Shown here: positions 35,529 to 43,677 of the stretch, one piece after another
Position numbering within the stretch: the stretch's first letter is position 1
Layout of the letters: the number at the start of each line of letters is the position of its first letter
Assembly (NCBI GenBank): GCA_900317365.1
Contig: ONGM01000174.1
Location: forward strand, 18,883-82,882
Length of the DNA: 64,000 bases
Direction of reading: 5' to 3'
Source of the DNA: an uncultured Planctomycetota bacterium
Lineage (GTDB): Bacteria; Planctomycetota; Planctomycetia; Pirellulales; Thermoguttaceae
The notes under the pieces: model-generated
The model's database searches: none
What the model was told of the DNA's origin: nothing
The model's input: the letters and a program-made list of their open reading frames with translations, nothing else
Position numbers and translations under genes: made by a program

Positions 35529-35698
35529 CGGGTTGCGCGGTTAAGCTTGCGGCGTAGAAGGAGCCGGGTTGATCGGTTCGCTTGCTAACGGAGTTAATTT
35601 AGCGTCAGCGATCCGTCTTCTTTTTAGTCCGACGCAGTTTGTTGGAAGTTTTTAACGCGCTCCTTAACAATAACTTATACGCATAAAGGAATATTTCC

Positions 35699-36157
35699 GT
35701 GAGTCAAGATCTCATCCGTTTGGTAGAAGCTCGCGCTAAAAAAGAGGACGTTTCCCAATTTGAAATCGGTGATCGCGTCAACGTTCACTGCAAGATTCTC
35801 GAAGGCGAAAAAGAGCGAATTCAAGTTTTCAACGGCGACGTAATCGCGCGCAGCGGTTCCGGCGTCCGCGAAACGTTCACGGTTCGTCGCATCGTCGCGG
35901 GGCAAGGCGTTGAACGTAAGTTCCCGCTTCACAGTCCTCGTATCGCCAAGATCGAAGTTCTCCGATCCTCCGTCGTTCGTCGTGCGAAGCTGTACTATCT
36001 GCGTGATCGCGTCGGTAAGGCCGTTCGTCTCGCTGAGAAGAACGTCAAGTTGCACGAGACTGAAGCGCAAGACAAGCCGAAGAAGACGATGAAGCGCGGC
36101 AAGAAGGCCGCCGCCGATCGTCGCGCGAAGAAGGCCGCTGAAAACGCCGCCGAATAA
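35699..36157 (+). CDS. rplS: 50S ribosomal protein L19
   Basis: A ribosomal large-subunit protein at the 30S-50S interface, 152 residues from a GTG start. AAAGGA lies 11 bases upstream. The core includes [35 protein letters not shown], and [16 protein letters not shown], followed by [17 protein letters not shown] Lys/Ala-rich C-terminal tail of about 30 residues ([18 protein letters not shown]) extends beyond the usual 115-120. A perfect rho-independent terminator follows. Confidence 0.96.
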   Translation: MSQDLIRLVEARAKKEDVSQFEIGDRVNVHCKILEGEKERIQVFNGDVIARSGSGVRETFTVRRIVAGQGVERKFPLHSPRIAKIEVLRSSVVRRAKLYYLRDRVGKAVRLAEKNVKLHETEAQDKPKKTMKRGKKAAADRRAKKAAENAAE

Positions 36158-36185
36158 TCGCTTAATTTACTCAATAACATGAAAG

Positions 36186-36221
36186 CGTCGAACGTTCGCT
36201 ATTGGACGTTCGACGTTTTTT
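36186..36221 (+). terminator. Rho-independent terminator of the ffh-rplS cluster
   Basis: An 11-base arm cgtcgaacgtt (36186-36196) pairs with gacgttcgacg (36205-36215), loop 8, followed by TTTTTT, 28 bases past the rplS stop. Confidence 0.85.
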
Positions 36222-36564
36222 ATTTGTTTGCTCTCTCGACTAGTTCTCTCGTTTCGATTCCGGACGTTCTAGCCTTACTTCGTCGATCGTTTTCTCCGTA
36301 TCGCGCGCGCGTCGACCGCCGGATTCCTGTTCGCAGACCGCAAATAAATGAAACGACGTCGCCTGCCTGAACTTGGAAAGCGGAGCGTCGCGCCTCCATG
36401 AAGAGAAAATCTTGCGAATTGCCGACGCGACGAGTCGACGTTGCGATCGGAAAGGGCGAAATCAATCGGAACGGAGTCAAGGGAAAGACGGGAGGGGAAA
36501 ACGGACGTAGGGAAGAGTCGAGGAGAGAAAAGAAAAGGGGAAAAGAAGAGGGAGAAATGAGCGC
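36222..36564. other. Intergenic stretch without a recognisable gene
   Basis: Between the rplS terminator and the tRNA terminator I see no gene with a ribosome site. A purine-rich stretch (36480-36560, ggaaaag-type runs) is notable. Frames crossing it are interrupted or run through the tRNA genes. Confidence 0.5.
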
Positions 36565-36592
36565 AAAAAAAAACCGCCGTATTAACGGCGGT
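36565..36592 (-). terminator. Terminator of the tRNA-Asp pair
   Basis: On the minus strand the stem ccgccgt / acggcgg with loop taat is followed by nine T. It lies 10 bases past the 3' end of the second tRNA. Confidence 0.85.
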
Positions 36593-36601
36593 TCATCTAA
36601 G

Positions 36602-36675
<74 letters not shown>

Positions 36676-36708
36676 TCGATTAGAACTTGTAACCAGTGTG
36701 ATGAAAAG

Positions 36709-36782
<74 letters not shown>

Positions 36783-36830
36783 ACATCGATCACACGAAGG
36801 CGACTTGCGTTACCTTCAAGTTACGTAGGT

Positions 36831-36858
36831 ATTTTACCCCGACTTTTGAAATCTTCAA
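36831..36858 (-). promoter_or_regulatory. Promoter of the tRNA-Asp pair
   Basis: Minus-strand TTGAAG (36853-36858) and TAAAAT (36831-36836) are 16 bases apart. The -10 lies 48 bases upstream of the first tRNA. Confidence 0.6.
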
Positions 36859-36985
36859 GGGGAAATTTGTATTATTTCCAAAAAAGTTTCGATCGCGAAT
36901 AAAAGCCTCTCGACGGCGCGGGAAATAAACTGTATTCTATCGTCGGTCGCAGGAATGTAAAGCGTTGCGAATCGTAGGTTAGAAG

Positions 36986-37834
36986 ATGGCTTCTGAAGAA
37001 GAAAGAACAGAACAGGCGACGCCGAAGAAGCGTCAAGAGGCGCGTTCGCGCGGAGAAATTACGCGGAGTCCCGACGTTGTTTCCGCGTTTGGCGCGTTAG
37101 GCGTTGTCGCGTTCGCAGGACTTGCGCTTCATTCGGTCGGCGTATTTGCCGTCGACGCGTTTCGCGGGGGCTTTTCCGGCTCCTTCGCGATTCGGAGCGA
37201 GGACTACGAATTCGCCGCCGTATTGGAGCGCGCGTTTCAGGGGACGCTGTGGAAACTGACGCCCTTTTTGATTGTTGTCGCGCTCGCGCTTATCGCCGCC
37301 GAATTGACGCAAACGCGTTTTCTTTTTCTTCCGAATAAACTTCGCCCCGATTTTAATCGACTCAATCCCTTGCGCGGTCTTTCGAGAATGTTGACGTGGG
37401 GATCGCTGACGCAGTCCCTCTGGACTCTCGCAAAGTGCGCGATCCTTCTTGTAATCGCCTTGACCGCGATTCGCGTTGAAAGCGATTCCGCAATAGCGCT
37501 CGCGCAAGGCGAGGCAGGCGAGGTCGTCGCGTTTATCGAGCGACTTCTATTGCGCGTTTCCTATCGGATATGCTTCGCCCTCGTCGTCTTCGCCGCGCTC
37601 GATTACGCCGCGCGACGCTGGAAGTACGAACGCGATCTGAGAATGACGCAGCAGGAACTCCGCGACGAAATGAAAGAGGAAGGCGGCGCCGCCAAACGCG
37701 GAGGGAGACGACGCGGATCCCTCGATACGACGACCGCCGTTGAAACGACGGCGCCAACTCGTCCCGCCTCGTCGCAACGCCAGGCGCGCGACCCGAGAGA
37801 AAAGAAAGACGCTGCGAATCGACGAACGCGTTAA
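36986..37834 (+). CDS. FlhB/YscU-like export-apparatus protein lacking the autocleavage domain
   Basis: A 282-residue membrane protein related to FlhB (flagellar) or YscU (type III secretion). The start is the family signature: SEEERTEQATPKKRQEARSRGEI. Four TM regions follow (about 33-55, 90-110, 150-170, 190-212), with FLPNKLRPDFNRLNPLRGLSRM between. The amphipathic linker ends DLRMTQQELRDEMKEEGG. The family then continues about 120 residues with the self-cleaving NPTH motif. Here a basic, Thr/Arg-rich tail of about 50 residues ends at 37834, with no NPTH. I read the other two frames past the break and found no NPTH there. No other flagellar or injectisome gene is adjacent. Confidence 0.8.
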   Translation: MASEEERTEQATPKKRQEARSRGEITRSPDVVSAFGALGVVAFAGLALHSVGVFAVDAFRGGFSGSFAIRSEDYEFAAVLERAFQGTLWKLTPFLIVVALALIAAELTQTRFLFLPNKLRPDFNRLNPLRGLSRMLTWGSLTQSLWTLAKCAILLVIALTAIRVESDSAIALAQGEAGEVVAFIERLLLRVSYRICFALVVFAALDYAARRWKYERDLRMTQQELRDEMKEEGGAAKRGGRRRGSLDTTTAVETTAPTRPASSQRQARDPREKKDAANRRTR

Positions 37835-37886
37835 TCGAGACGATCCGTTAATCGAGAGACTTCCGTCGTTAGATCGAACGGGGCGC

Positions 37887-37936
37887 AAAAAAGGCTCCTG
37901 AAAATCTTCGCGATCTTCAGGAGCCTTTCCTTTTTA
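37887..37936. terminator. Bidirectional terminator
   Basis: The stem aggctcctgaa (37892-37902) / ttcaggagcct (37916-37926) is flanked by an A-run before and a T-rich run after. It therefore ends both the FlhB-like gene (+) and the oxidoreductase gene (-) at 37984. Confidence 0.8.
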
Positions 37937-37983
37937 AGGGGAACGAAATTTAAGGGGATCGAAAACGTTCGATCTCGCTAGAA

Positions 37984-39300
37984 TCAGACGTCCCAGCCTT
38001 CGCGATGTTCCGTCTTAATGAACGCGTTCGCGGCGTCGTTGTTGACGACTTTCATATTGTCGGCGTCCCATTCGAGCTTGACTTTGCCGGCGCGCAGAGA
38101 CACGGCGCCAAGTTGGACCGCTTCGGCGAGTCGACCGGCGTACTCGAAGTTGCAGAGCGGCGTCGATTTGCCGCCGTCGACAATCGCGTTGATCCATTCG
38201 CGGTGATGTCCCGGAGACGCGGGAATCGTTTCCGCCGGACGTTCGTATTTCTCGTATTTGTCTTTCGGGAAGAGACGAATCGTGCCGTAGTCGGCTTCCA
38301 GGCATCCTTCGGACCCGACAAAGATGACGCCCATCGCGATATTGTCAAGGTTGCGCTCCTTGATGACCGGCGGACGTTTGGCGCCGTCGTACCATGTGAG
38401 AGGCAGGGTCTTGCCGTTGTAGTCGAATTCGTATTTGCATTCGACGTCGAGAGGACAGCAGATACTGCTGATTTCGGAGTCGCAGGTAGCGTGGATCGTT
38501 TTGGGGAGCTTGAGATCGAGGGCCCAGAAGGGCAGGTCCATAAGGTGGCACGCCATATCGCCGAAGGTTCCGGTGCCGAAGGGCCAGTATCCGCGCCATG
38601 TAGCAGGCAGGTAGCAGGGATTGTAGTCAAGCCATTGCGCGGGACCGAGCCATTCGTTCCAGTGGATATTCTTGGGGACGTCGAATTTTTCGGTTTTGGA
38701 GGGTTCGGGATATCCTCCCCAACCTTTCGCGCACCAGACGTGAACTTCTTGAATATCGCCGATATCGCCGGCTTGCACGATTTCGACGACGCGTCGATAG
38801 TTAGCGGTCGCGTGGATAATCGTCCCCATCTGGGTGGAGAGTTTCTTTTCCTTAGCGATTTTTTGCATATCGCGAATTTCGGCGACGTCGTGAGCGAGCG
38901 GTTTTTCGCAGAAGCATGGGATTCCGCGTTTCATAGCGGCCATAGCGGCGACGGCGTGGGTGTGGTCGGGCGTGCTGACGAGAACGGCGTCGAGAGATTT
39001 CATTTCGGCGAACATTTCTCGATAATCAAAGAAACGCTTCGCGTTGGGGAATTTTGCGCCTTGGGAGGCCAGGTTATTGTCGTCGACGTCGCAGAGACCG
39101 GCGATTTCGACGAGTTCCCCGCTGTCGCCGAGGAGTTCCTGGATATTGCCGGCGCCGCGTCCTGCGATCCCGATGATAGCGACTTGCAGTTTCGAATTTG
39201 CGCCTTGCGCGCGAAGGAGTCCCGGCGCGCTAAAGGACGAGGAAAGCGCCGCGATCGACGCTGCGGACGTTTTCAAAAATTGACGACGATTGAATGTCAT
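37984..39300 (-). CDS. Tat-exported Gfo/Idh/MocA family oxidoreductase (second copy)
   Basis: A 438-residue exported NAD(P)-dependent oxidoreductase family protein. The start at 39300 is fixed by AGGAG 10 bases upstream and by the twin-arginine signal MTFNRRQFLKTSAASIAALS. The Rossmann motif is VAIIGIAGRGAGNI. VSTPDHTHAVAAMAAMKRG and CEKPLAHDVAEI are the family motifs. WGGYPEPSKTEKFDVPKNIHWNEWLGPA and WPFGTGTFGDMACHLMDLPFWAL are typical of the large planctomycete/verrucomicrobial subgroup. It is divergent in sequence from the copy at 6593, so not a recent duplicate. Substrate unknown; it ends at a shared bidirectional terminator. Confidence 0.9.
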   Translation of the reverse strand: MTFNRRQFLKTSAASIAALSSSFSAPGLLRAQGANSKLQVAIIGIAGRGAGNIQELLGDSGELVEIAGLCDVDDNNLASQGAKFPNAKRFFDYREMFAEMKSLDAVLVSTPDHTHAVAAMAAMKRGIPCFCEKPLAHDVAEIRDMQKIAKEKKLSTQMGTIIHATANYRRVVEIVQAGDIGDIQEVHVWCAKGWGGYPEPSKTEKFDVPKNIHWNEWLGPAQWLDYNPCYLPATWRGYWPFGTGTFGDMACHLMDLPFWALDLKLPKTIHATCDSEISSICCPLDVECKYEFDYNGKTLPLTWYDGAKRPPVIKERNLDNIAMGVIFVGSEGCLEADYGTIRLFPKDKYEKYERPAETIPASPGHHREWINAIVDGGKSTPLCNFEYAGRLAEAVQLGAVSLRAGKVKLEWDADNMKVVNNDAANAFIKTEHREGWDV

Positions 39301-39465
39301 TGAAGTAACTCCTAACGTATGATGACGTGTGAGCGCCTCGATTGGAGACCGCTCGATAATTTCTGACGACGAAATGAACGTCGAATCGTCCGAACAGGAT
39401 TCAATATACACGTTTGGGGGACGAATCTCAAGAGTCGGACGTAGCGCAGCGAATTTGTCCGTAGC

Positions 39466-41004
39466 CTACAATCGTTCGACATTCTCCGTTTTTTCGGGTT
39501 TCTTGAGCGCCGCGTTTAGAATATCGCGCGTTTCGATTTTGATTGGTTCGACGGTAAATTCGGGAACGTTATATGACTTGAAGCGCTCTCGGTTATGGTT
39601 TGGGTTCTTTTGCGGCAAAAGGAAGGGTTTCGACGCGACGCCGTTTTCGTCAACGTGCGCGAAATATAGCCTTGTGTAAAGACCGTCTTCTCGTCGAGAA
39701 CTGAGGACGATCCATCTGCCGTTTGACGACCACGTATGGTAACTGTCGGAATTGTCGGAATCGAGTTCGTCCCACCTTCGTTCTTCTCCGGTTTGCAAAT
39801 CTTTGATCCACAAGTCGGCCTCGGGTCGCCAGATGGGGAACGTTCCGCTTGCGGCGAGCGTGTAAACGAGGAATCTTCCGTCGGGCGAGACGCGCGGAAA
39901 GAGCGCGGAACGTTTGTTCGAGCTGGCGTCGACGACGAGTTCGGGATCGCCGAAAGATCGCGTCGATTCGTCGAACGTTCTCTTCATGACGTCGTATCGA
40001 AGATCGCCGGAGCGCTTTGCCATAGCCTCAATAAGCGCGTCGCGTTGAGTCGGCGCGTCCTCCAATTTGAAGTGAGCGCAACAGTAATAGAGGACGTTTC
40101 CGTCGGGGGACCAACTCGGAAAGGTTTCAAAATCTTCCGCAGAGTCGGTGATTTGGACGAGTTTATTCTTTTTAGCGTCGAAAAGGACAAGATCGGAGAA
40201 CGCGTCGTACACCTCGAGTTTTTGCGTTGAGAGGGAATGAAAGGTTTGCCGGGTCATATTTGAGGAGAAAGCGACGAGGTCGCCGGTTGGTCGCCATGCG
40301 GGATACGAGCATGAAATTCCGGCGCTTTCGAGGAATCCGCCGACTTTTTTTACGGACTTTCCGTCGACGATTATTGTGCCGCCGTTCGTAGGATCCTCCG
40401 TGCGACGGTAATGAAAGAGGAACCGATCCGTCTTGCGATCTTGAAAGGAGTGGCAATTGACGCACGGGGACGAATTGGTAAAGCGGTTGTCGAGAAAGAC
40501 GCGTTCTTCGTAAGACTCTAACGAGCGTTGCGCCAACGCGATGCGGTGAGCGTAGTCGTATCCCGGTTCGATGAGTCGATACGCGACGAATCCGTCGATC
40601 GGATCGGGTGAGACGGAACACGTAATCGGCGCGAAACGAAACCATTTGCCGTCGCGTTTAACGTAGGAGGTTATCTGGAAAAAGGCGTCTTTATTTTTTT
40701 CCAAGAGGAAACGCCAAGACTTTTCCGGCACGTCGACGACTTGTCCCTTGATCGTGAACACGCCGTCGTTTTCACCGCGAAATTCCGTAACGTAGTCGTC
40801 GCCGTCTTCTTCGATACGGAAATTTGCCGGCGCTATGTTGGGCGGAAAGACAACGTCTGAATAATCAGGGTAGACGGCGGGCGCGACTTCAAGTGTTTCA
40901 AAGGTTTGCGGCGCCGCCTTTGAGGAGCATCCGAACGCCAAAATCGCCGAGATAAGCGTTAATAACGACGTCAAGACGGTTCCGAAATCGTAGCGCGTAT
41001 TCAT
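39466..41004 (-). CDS. TolB-like lipoprotein with a single CXXCH heme motif
   Basis: A 512-residue lipoprotein (signal ending LAFGC, lipidated Cys26). AAAGGA precedes the ATG. After a beta-rich N-terminal part comes CVNCHSF (C181, C184, H185), a heme c motif. PD40/TolB-like propeller blades follow (YPAWRPTGDLVAFSSNMTRQTF, FPSWSPDGNVLYYCCAHF, FPRVSPDGRFLVYTLAA, YHTWSSNGRWIVLSSRRED). Similar proteins are known next to large membrane proteins in Bacteroidota. It is the second gene of a unit with the membrane protein at 41090, 85 bases downstream of that gene's stop. A role in periplasmic electron transfer or sensing is only inferred. Confidence 0.8.
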   Translation of the reverse strand: MNTRYDFGTVLTSLLTLISAILAFGCSSKAAPQTFETLEVAPAVYPDYSDVVFPPNIAPANFRIEEDGDDYVTEFRGENDGVFTIKGQVVDVPEKSWRFLLEKNKDAFFQITSYVKRDGKWFRFAPITCSVSPDPIDGFVAYRLIEPGYDYAHRIALAQRSLESYEERVFLDNRFTNSSPCVNCHSFQDRKTDRFLFHYRRTEDPTNGGTIIVDGKSVKKVGGFLESAGISCSYPAWRPTGDLVAFSSNMTRQTFHSLSTQKLEVYDAFSDLVLFDAKKNKLVQITDSAEDFETFPSWSPDGNVLYYCCAHFKLEDAPTQRDALIEAMAKRSGDLRYDVMKRTFDESTRSFGDPELVVDASSNKRSALFPRVSPDGRFLVYTLAASGTFPIWRPEADLWIKDLQTGEERRWDELDSDNSDSYHTWSSNGRWIVLSSRREDGLYTRLYFAHVDENGVASKPFLLPQKNPNHNRERFKSYNVPEFTVEPIKIETRDILNAALKKPEKTENVERL

Positions 41005-41089
41005 GGAACAATTCCTTTGGGGCCTTTTACGTACGCCAAAAGGCGCGGTTGAGATTAGCCGATAAATAAACGTTCGTTAGTCGATCGCG

Positions 41090-43384
41090 TTAGTAGTGAT
41101 GGAAAACGGATTCGTCGACGCCAAACGCCCAATAAGTTCCTCGACAAAGATCGCGAATCGACGTCTGAACGTAAGGATCCGAGACAGTCGTTTGTTGAAG
41201 TTGTAAATTCATAAAATCCATAAAGGGCGTGAATCGTTTGACGAGGTCGTCGGAGAATTTATAGTCGCAGTTATTCCAATTTTCCCCGAAACGATTGAAC
41301 CGCCAGGTCGCGTATCCTTCTTCGATCGCCCTAGGCGCGCCGCCGTTCGGATACAATTTCAGGTATTCGTCGGCGTAGTTTAAAAACTCGTCGACCTTCT
41401 TTTGAAGCAAGAGAGAAACGAGAATGAGTTCTTTGCGTTCTTTCGAGCCCGCCTCAAACTCTTCCGATTTCACGATTCCGGCTAAGAAGACGAGATTGGG
41501 GAACGCTTTCAACGTCGCCGCGTTTTCAAAGGGTTTCATGTCGCGAATCTTCTCGACGGTCGCCTTGAGTTTAAGGACTTTTTCCGGGGCGACGTCGTAT
41601 TTTTCGGCGGCGGATTCGATCGATTCGGCGAGCTTTCTCGACTTGCGCTCGCTTTCAATTCGTTCGGCGATCGCCTCGTCGTGGTGAAAATCTCGGACCT
41701 TGTCGTAGAATCCGGGAGAATCCAGATACGCGAGACGTTCTCGCGCCCACTCTTTGTGGAAGAACGTGTCCGACAAGATGTTCAGATAGCGTCGCGCCAG
41801 CTTGTCTTCGCCGTTGATTAGAGCGGCGAACGCCAGAACTTTGACGTCGTGGACGGAGCGGTCTTCCGCCGCGCATAGGTCGTTCATTGCGATTCGCGAG
41901 CCGATACCCGTTTGCCCCCAATAGCAATAGAGTTCGTCAACGATAGCGCGAACGGAGATATTCTCCGTGAGTCGCCTTTGATTGAAGAGGAAAATTTTCA
42001 ACTGATAATAGCGCTCTTTATTGAGGGATCGCGTATAGTCTATGTCGGTAACGTCGAGGACGCCCATTCCGGCGACGGGTCGTGAAAAGGCGTCTTCAGC
42101 AAGTCTTCCGGTATAGTAGAGCGCGACGTTGCGAACCTGGGTCATTGCGTCGATAGGAAAAGGATTGGCGTCGTCGATTTCGAGGACTTTTTCCCATTCG
42201 GCGTTCGTTGCCGCGCGCGTCATTTTGAGGAGCTGAAGAAACCCGGTCGTGTGATACGCGGCGAGGAAAGTCGCGCCGCAGACGATCGCGGTCGTCGCCC
42301 AAACGAGTCGCGTTTCGCGTTTTGCGGCGTCGACTCGCGCTTGATTTTGAAGATTCTCAATTTCTCGCTTAATATCTTCCGGTTTAGGCTTGAATTTTCC
42401 GAGCGTTTGCTTGGAGTTGGCCTTGGTGAGTTTTTCAATAGCGCGTCGTTCAAGTTTTTCGCGGAGTCGTCGTTCTTTCGTTTGTTTTCGCGTTAATTTC
42501 GCCGACGAAACAGGCGCGAGCGCTCGAAGGGCAAAAATTCGCGACGCGGCGAAGAAAAGTGCGGTCAACAACGGGGCGAGCAACGCGCAACCATACGAGA
42601 AAAGCGCGTTCCAAGTCGTCATGTCGTATCGAACGTCTTCGATAATACCCGCCGTAAATATATTAACGGCGAGCGATCGCGCGTAATAGACGCGTTGGTA
42701 ATAAATTATCGGAACGAGTATTCCCCAGAGGACTAGGAAGCCGGCTTGCGCCAACGCTTTTTTTCGGGACGCGTTTGCCGCCGTGCCTTCGAAGATCGCG
42801 CACAGCAAGGCGAAGAAAGGCGCCCAAAATCCGGCGAGCGGATAGACGGCGACGACAAAAATCATGGCGAAAGCGTACCGAACGCGCTTCGACGCAATCG
42901 AACGATAGCGATCAAATGCGAGCAACGTTGCGAAAAGGGAAATTGGATGGGCAAAATTGATCGCAATGTTGTAAGGCGTGTAAAGGAAAAAACCGATCCA
43001 CGTAATCGAAACGGCGACGCAACACGACGGGAGAAACGATAGCGCGCGAGCTAGGCGTTTAAACCCGAAAAGTTTTGCGCACAACAGATGGATTCCCAGA
43101 AGGAGCGTCGCGTAGATTACGGCTCCTAGCAGCGGATAATAGGAAAACTGTAAGAGGAAGGATGAGAGCCAGCATAGCGCGCCGTCAGGCTCTTGCGCCC
43201 ATCGCGTAAAGAACTCGAGGCGAGGAACAAAAAACGAGTTCTCTTGACAGGCGAATAAAAAATCGCCGTATCGAACGCCCCAGTAGTAGAGGAGGAACAG
43301 AAGAAAGGCAAGAGACGTCAGCGCGTCTCGAAAGGGTCGACCGTCTGAAGGAGCGGTCGAGGGCTTTGCGTCTGTTTCGGACAT
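41090..43384 (-). CDS. Large multi-span membrane protein, DUF6057-like
   Basis: A 764-residue protein. The N-terminal half (about 20-280) holds about eight hydrophobic helices, starting ALTSLAFLLFLLYYWGVRYGD. A basic coiled stretch (about 290-345, Lys/Arg/Glu-rich) and one more helix (about 350-370) follow. The C-terminal 390 residues are soluble and helical in a TPR-like fashion (LGVLDVTDIDYTRSLNKERYYQLK, FLNYADEYLKLYPNGGAPRAIEEGY). The architecture and partner gene fit DUF6057, but I name it with caution. It precedes the CXXCH lipoprotein on the same strand. Function unknown. Confidence 0.7.
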   Translation of the reverse strand: MSETDAKPSTAPSDGRPFRDALTSLAFLLFLLYYWGVRYGDFLFACQENSFFVPRLEFFTRWAQEPDGALCWLSSFLLQFSYYPLLGAVIYATLLLGIHLLCAKLFGFKRLARALSFLPSCCVAVSITWIGFFLYTPYNIAINFAHPISLFATLLAFDRYRSIASKRVRYAFAMIFVVAVYPLAGFWAPFFALLCAIFEGTAANASRKKALAQAGFLVLWGILVPIIYYQRVYYARSLAVNIFTAGIIEDVRYDMTTWNALFSYGCALLAPLLTALFFAASRIFALRALAPVSSAKLTRKQTKERRLREKLERRAIEKLTKANSKQTLGKFKPKPEDIKREIENLQNQARVDAAKRETRLVWATTAIVCGATFLAAYHTTGFLQLLKMTRAATNAEWEKVLEIDDANPFPIDAMTQVRNVALYYTGRLAEDAFSRPVAGMGVLDVTDIDYTRSLNKERYYQLKIFLFNQRRLTENISVRAIVDELYCYWGQTGIGSRIAMNDLCAAEDRSVHDVKVLAFAALINGEDKLARRYLNILSDTFFHKEWARERLAYLDSPGFYDKVRDFHHDEAIAERIESERKSRKLAESIESAAEKYDVAPEKVLKLKATVEKIRDMKPFENAATLKAFPNLVFLAGIVKSEEFEAGSKERKELILVSLLLQKKVDEFLNYADEYLKLYPNGGAPRAIEEGYATWRFNRFGENWNNCDYKFSDDLVKRFTPFMDFMNLQLQQTTVSDPYVQTSIRDLCRGTYWAFGVDESVFHHY

Positions 43385-43677
43385 TTCGATCTCTGAACGT
43401 TGGTTGGATATTGACGATTGAGCGGACGCGGCGCGCTTTGACGATTTTTAGGCTTGCCGCGTCTTTTTAAACTTGTAAAAAAACGGCGAAATCCTTACAA
43501 TTTGCCAATTCTGCGTAGAATGAACGTTACGCGAACAGGCGTTTGCGAGTCGACGCTTGGCGTTGCTCGTTGAGCTCAATTGTAGTCGCGGGCAACAAAA
43601 AAAGCAAGCGATCGGCAATCGCGTCGAAGAGCGAGATCATTCGCTTCGAACGCGGTTTAGGTTAAAAGGAACGATAG

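Noticed and set aside
38005..39303. 432-residue plus-strand frame over the second oxidoreductase gene
   Set aside because: It is an antisense shadow: no ribosome site, no motif, and the opposite strand codes for a complete Tat-exported enzyme.
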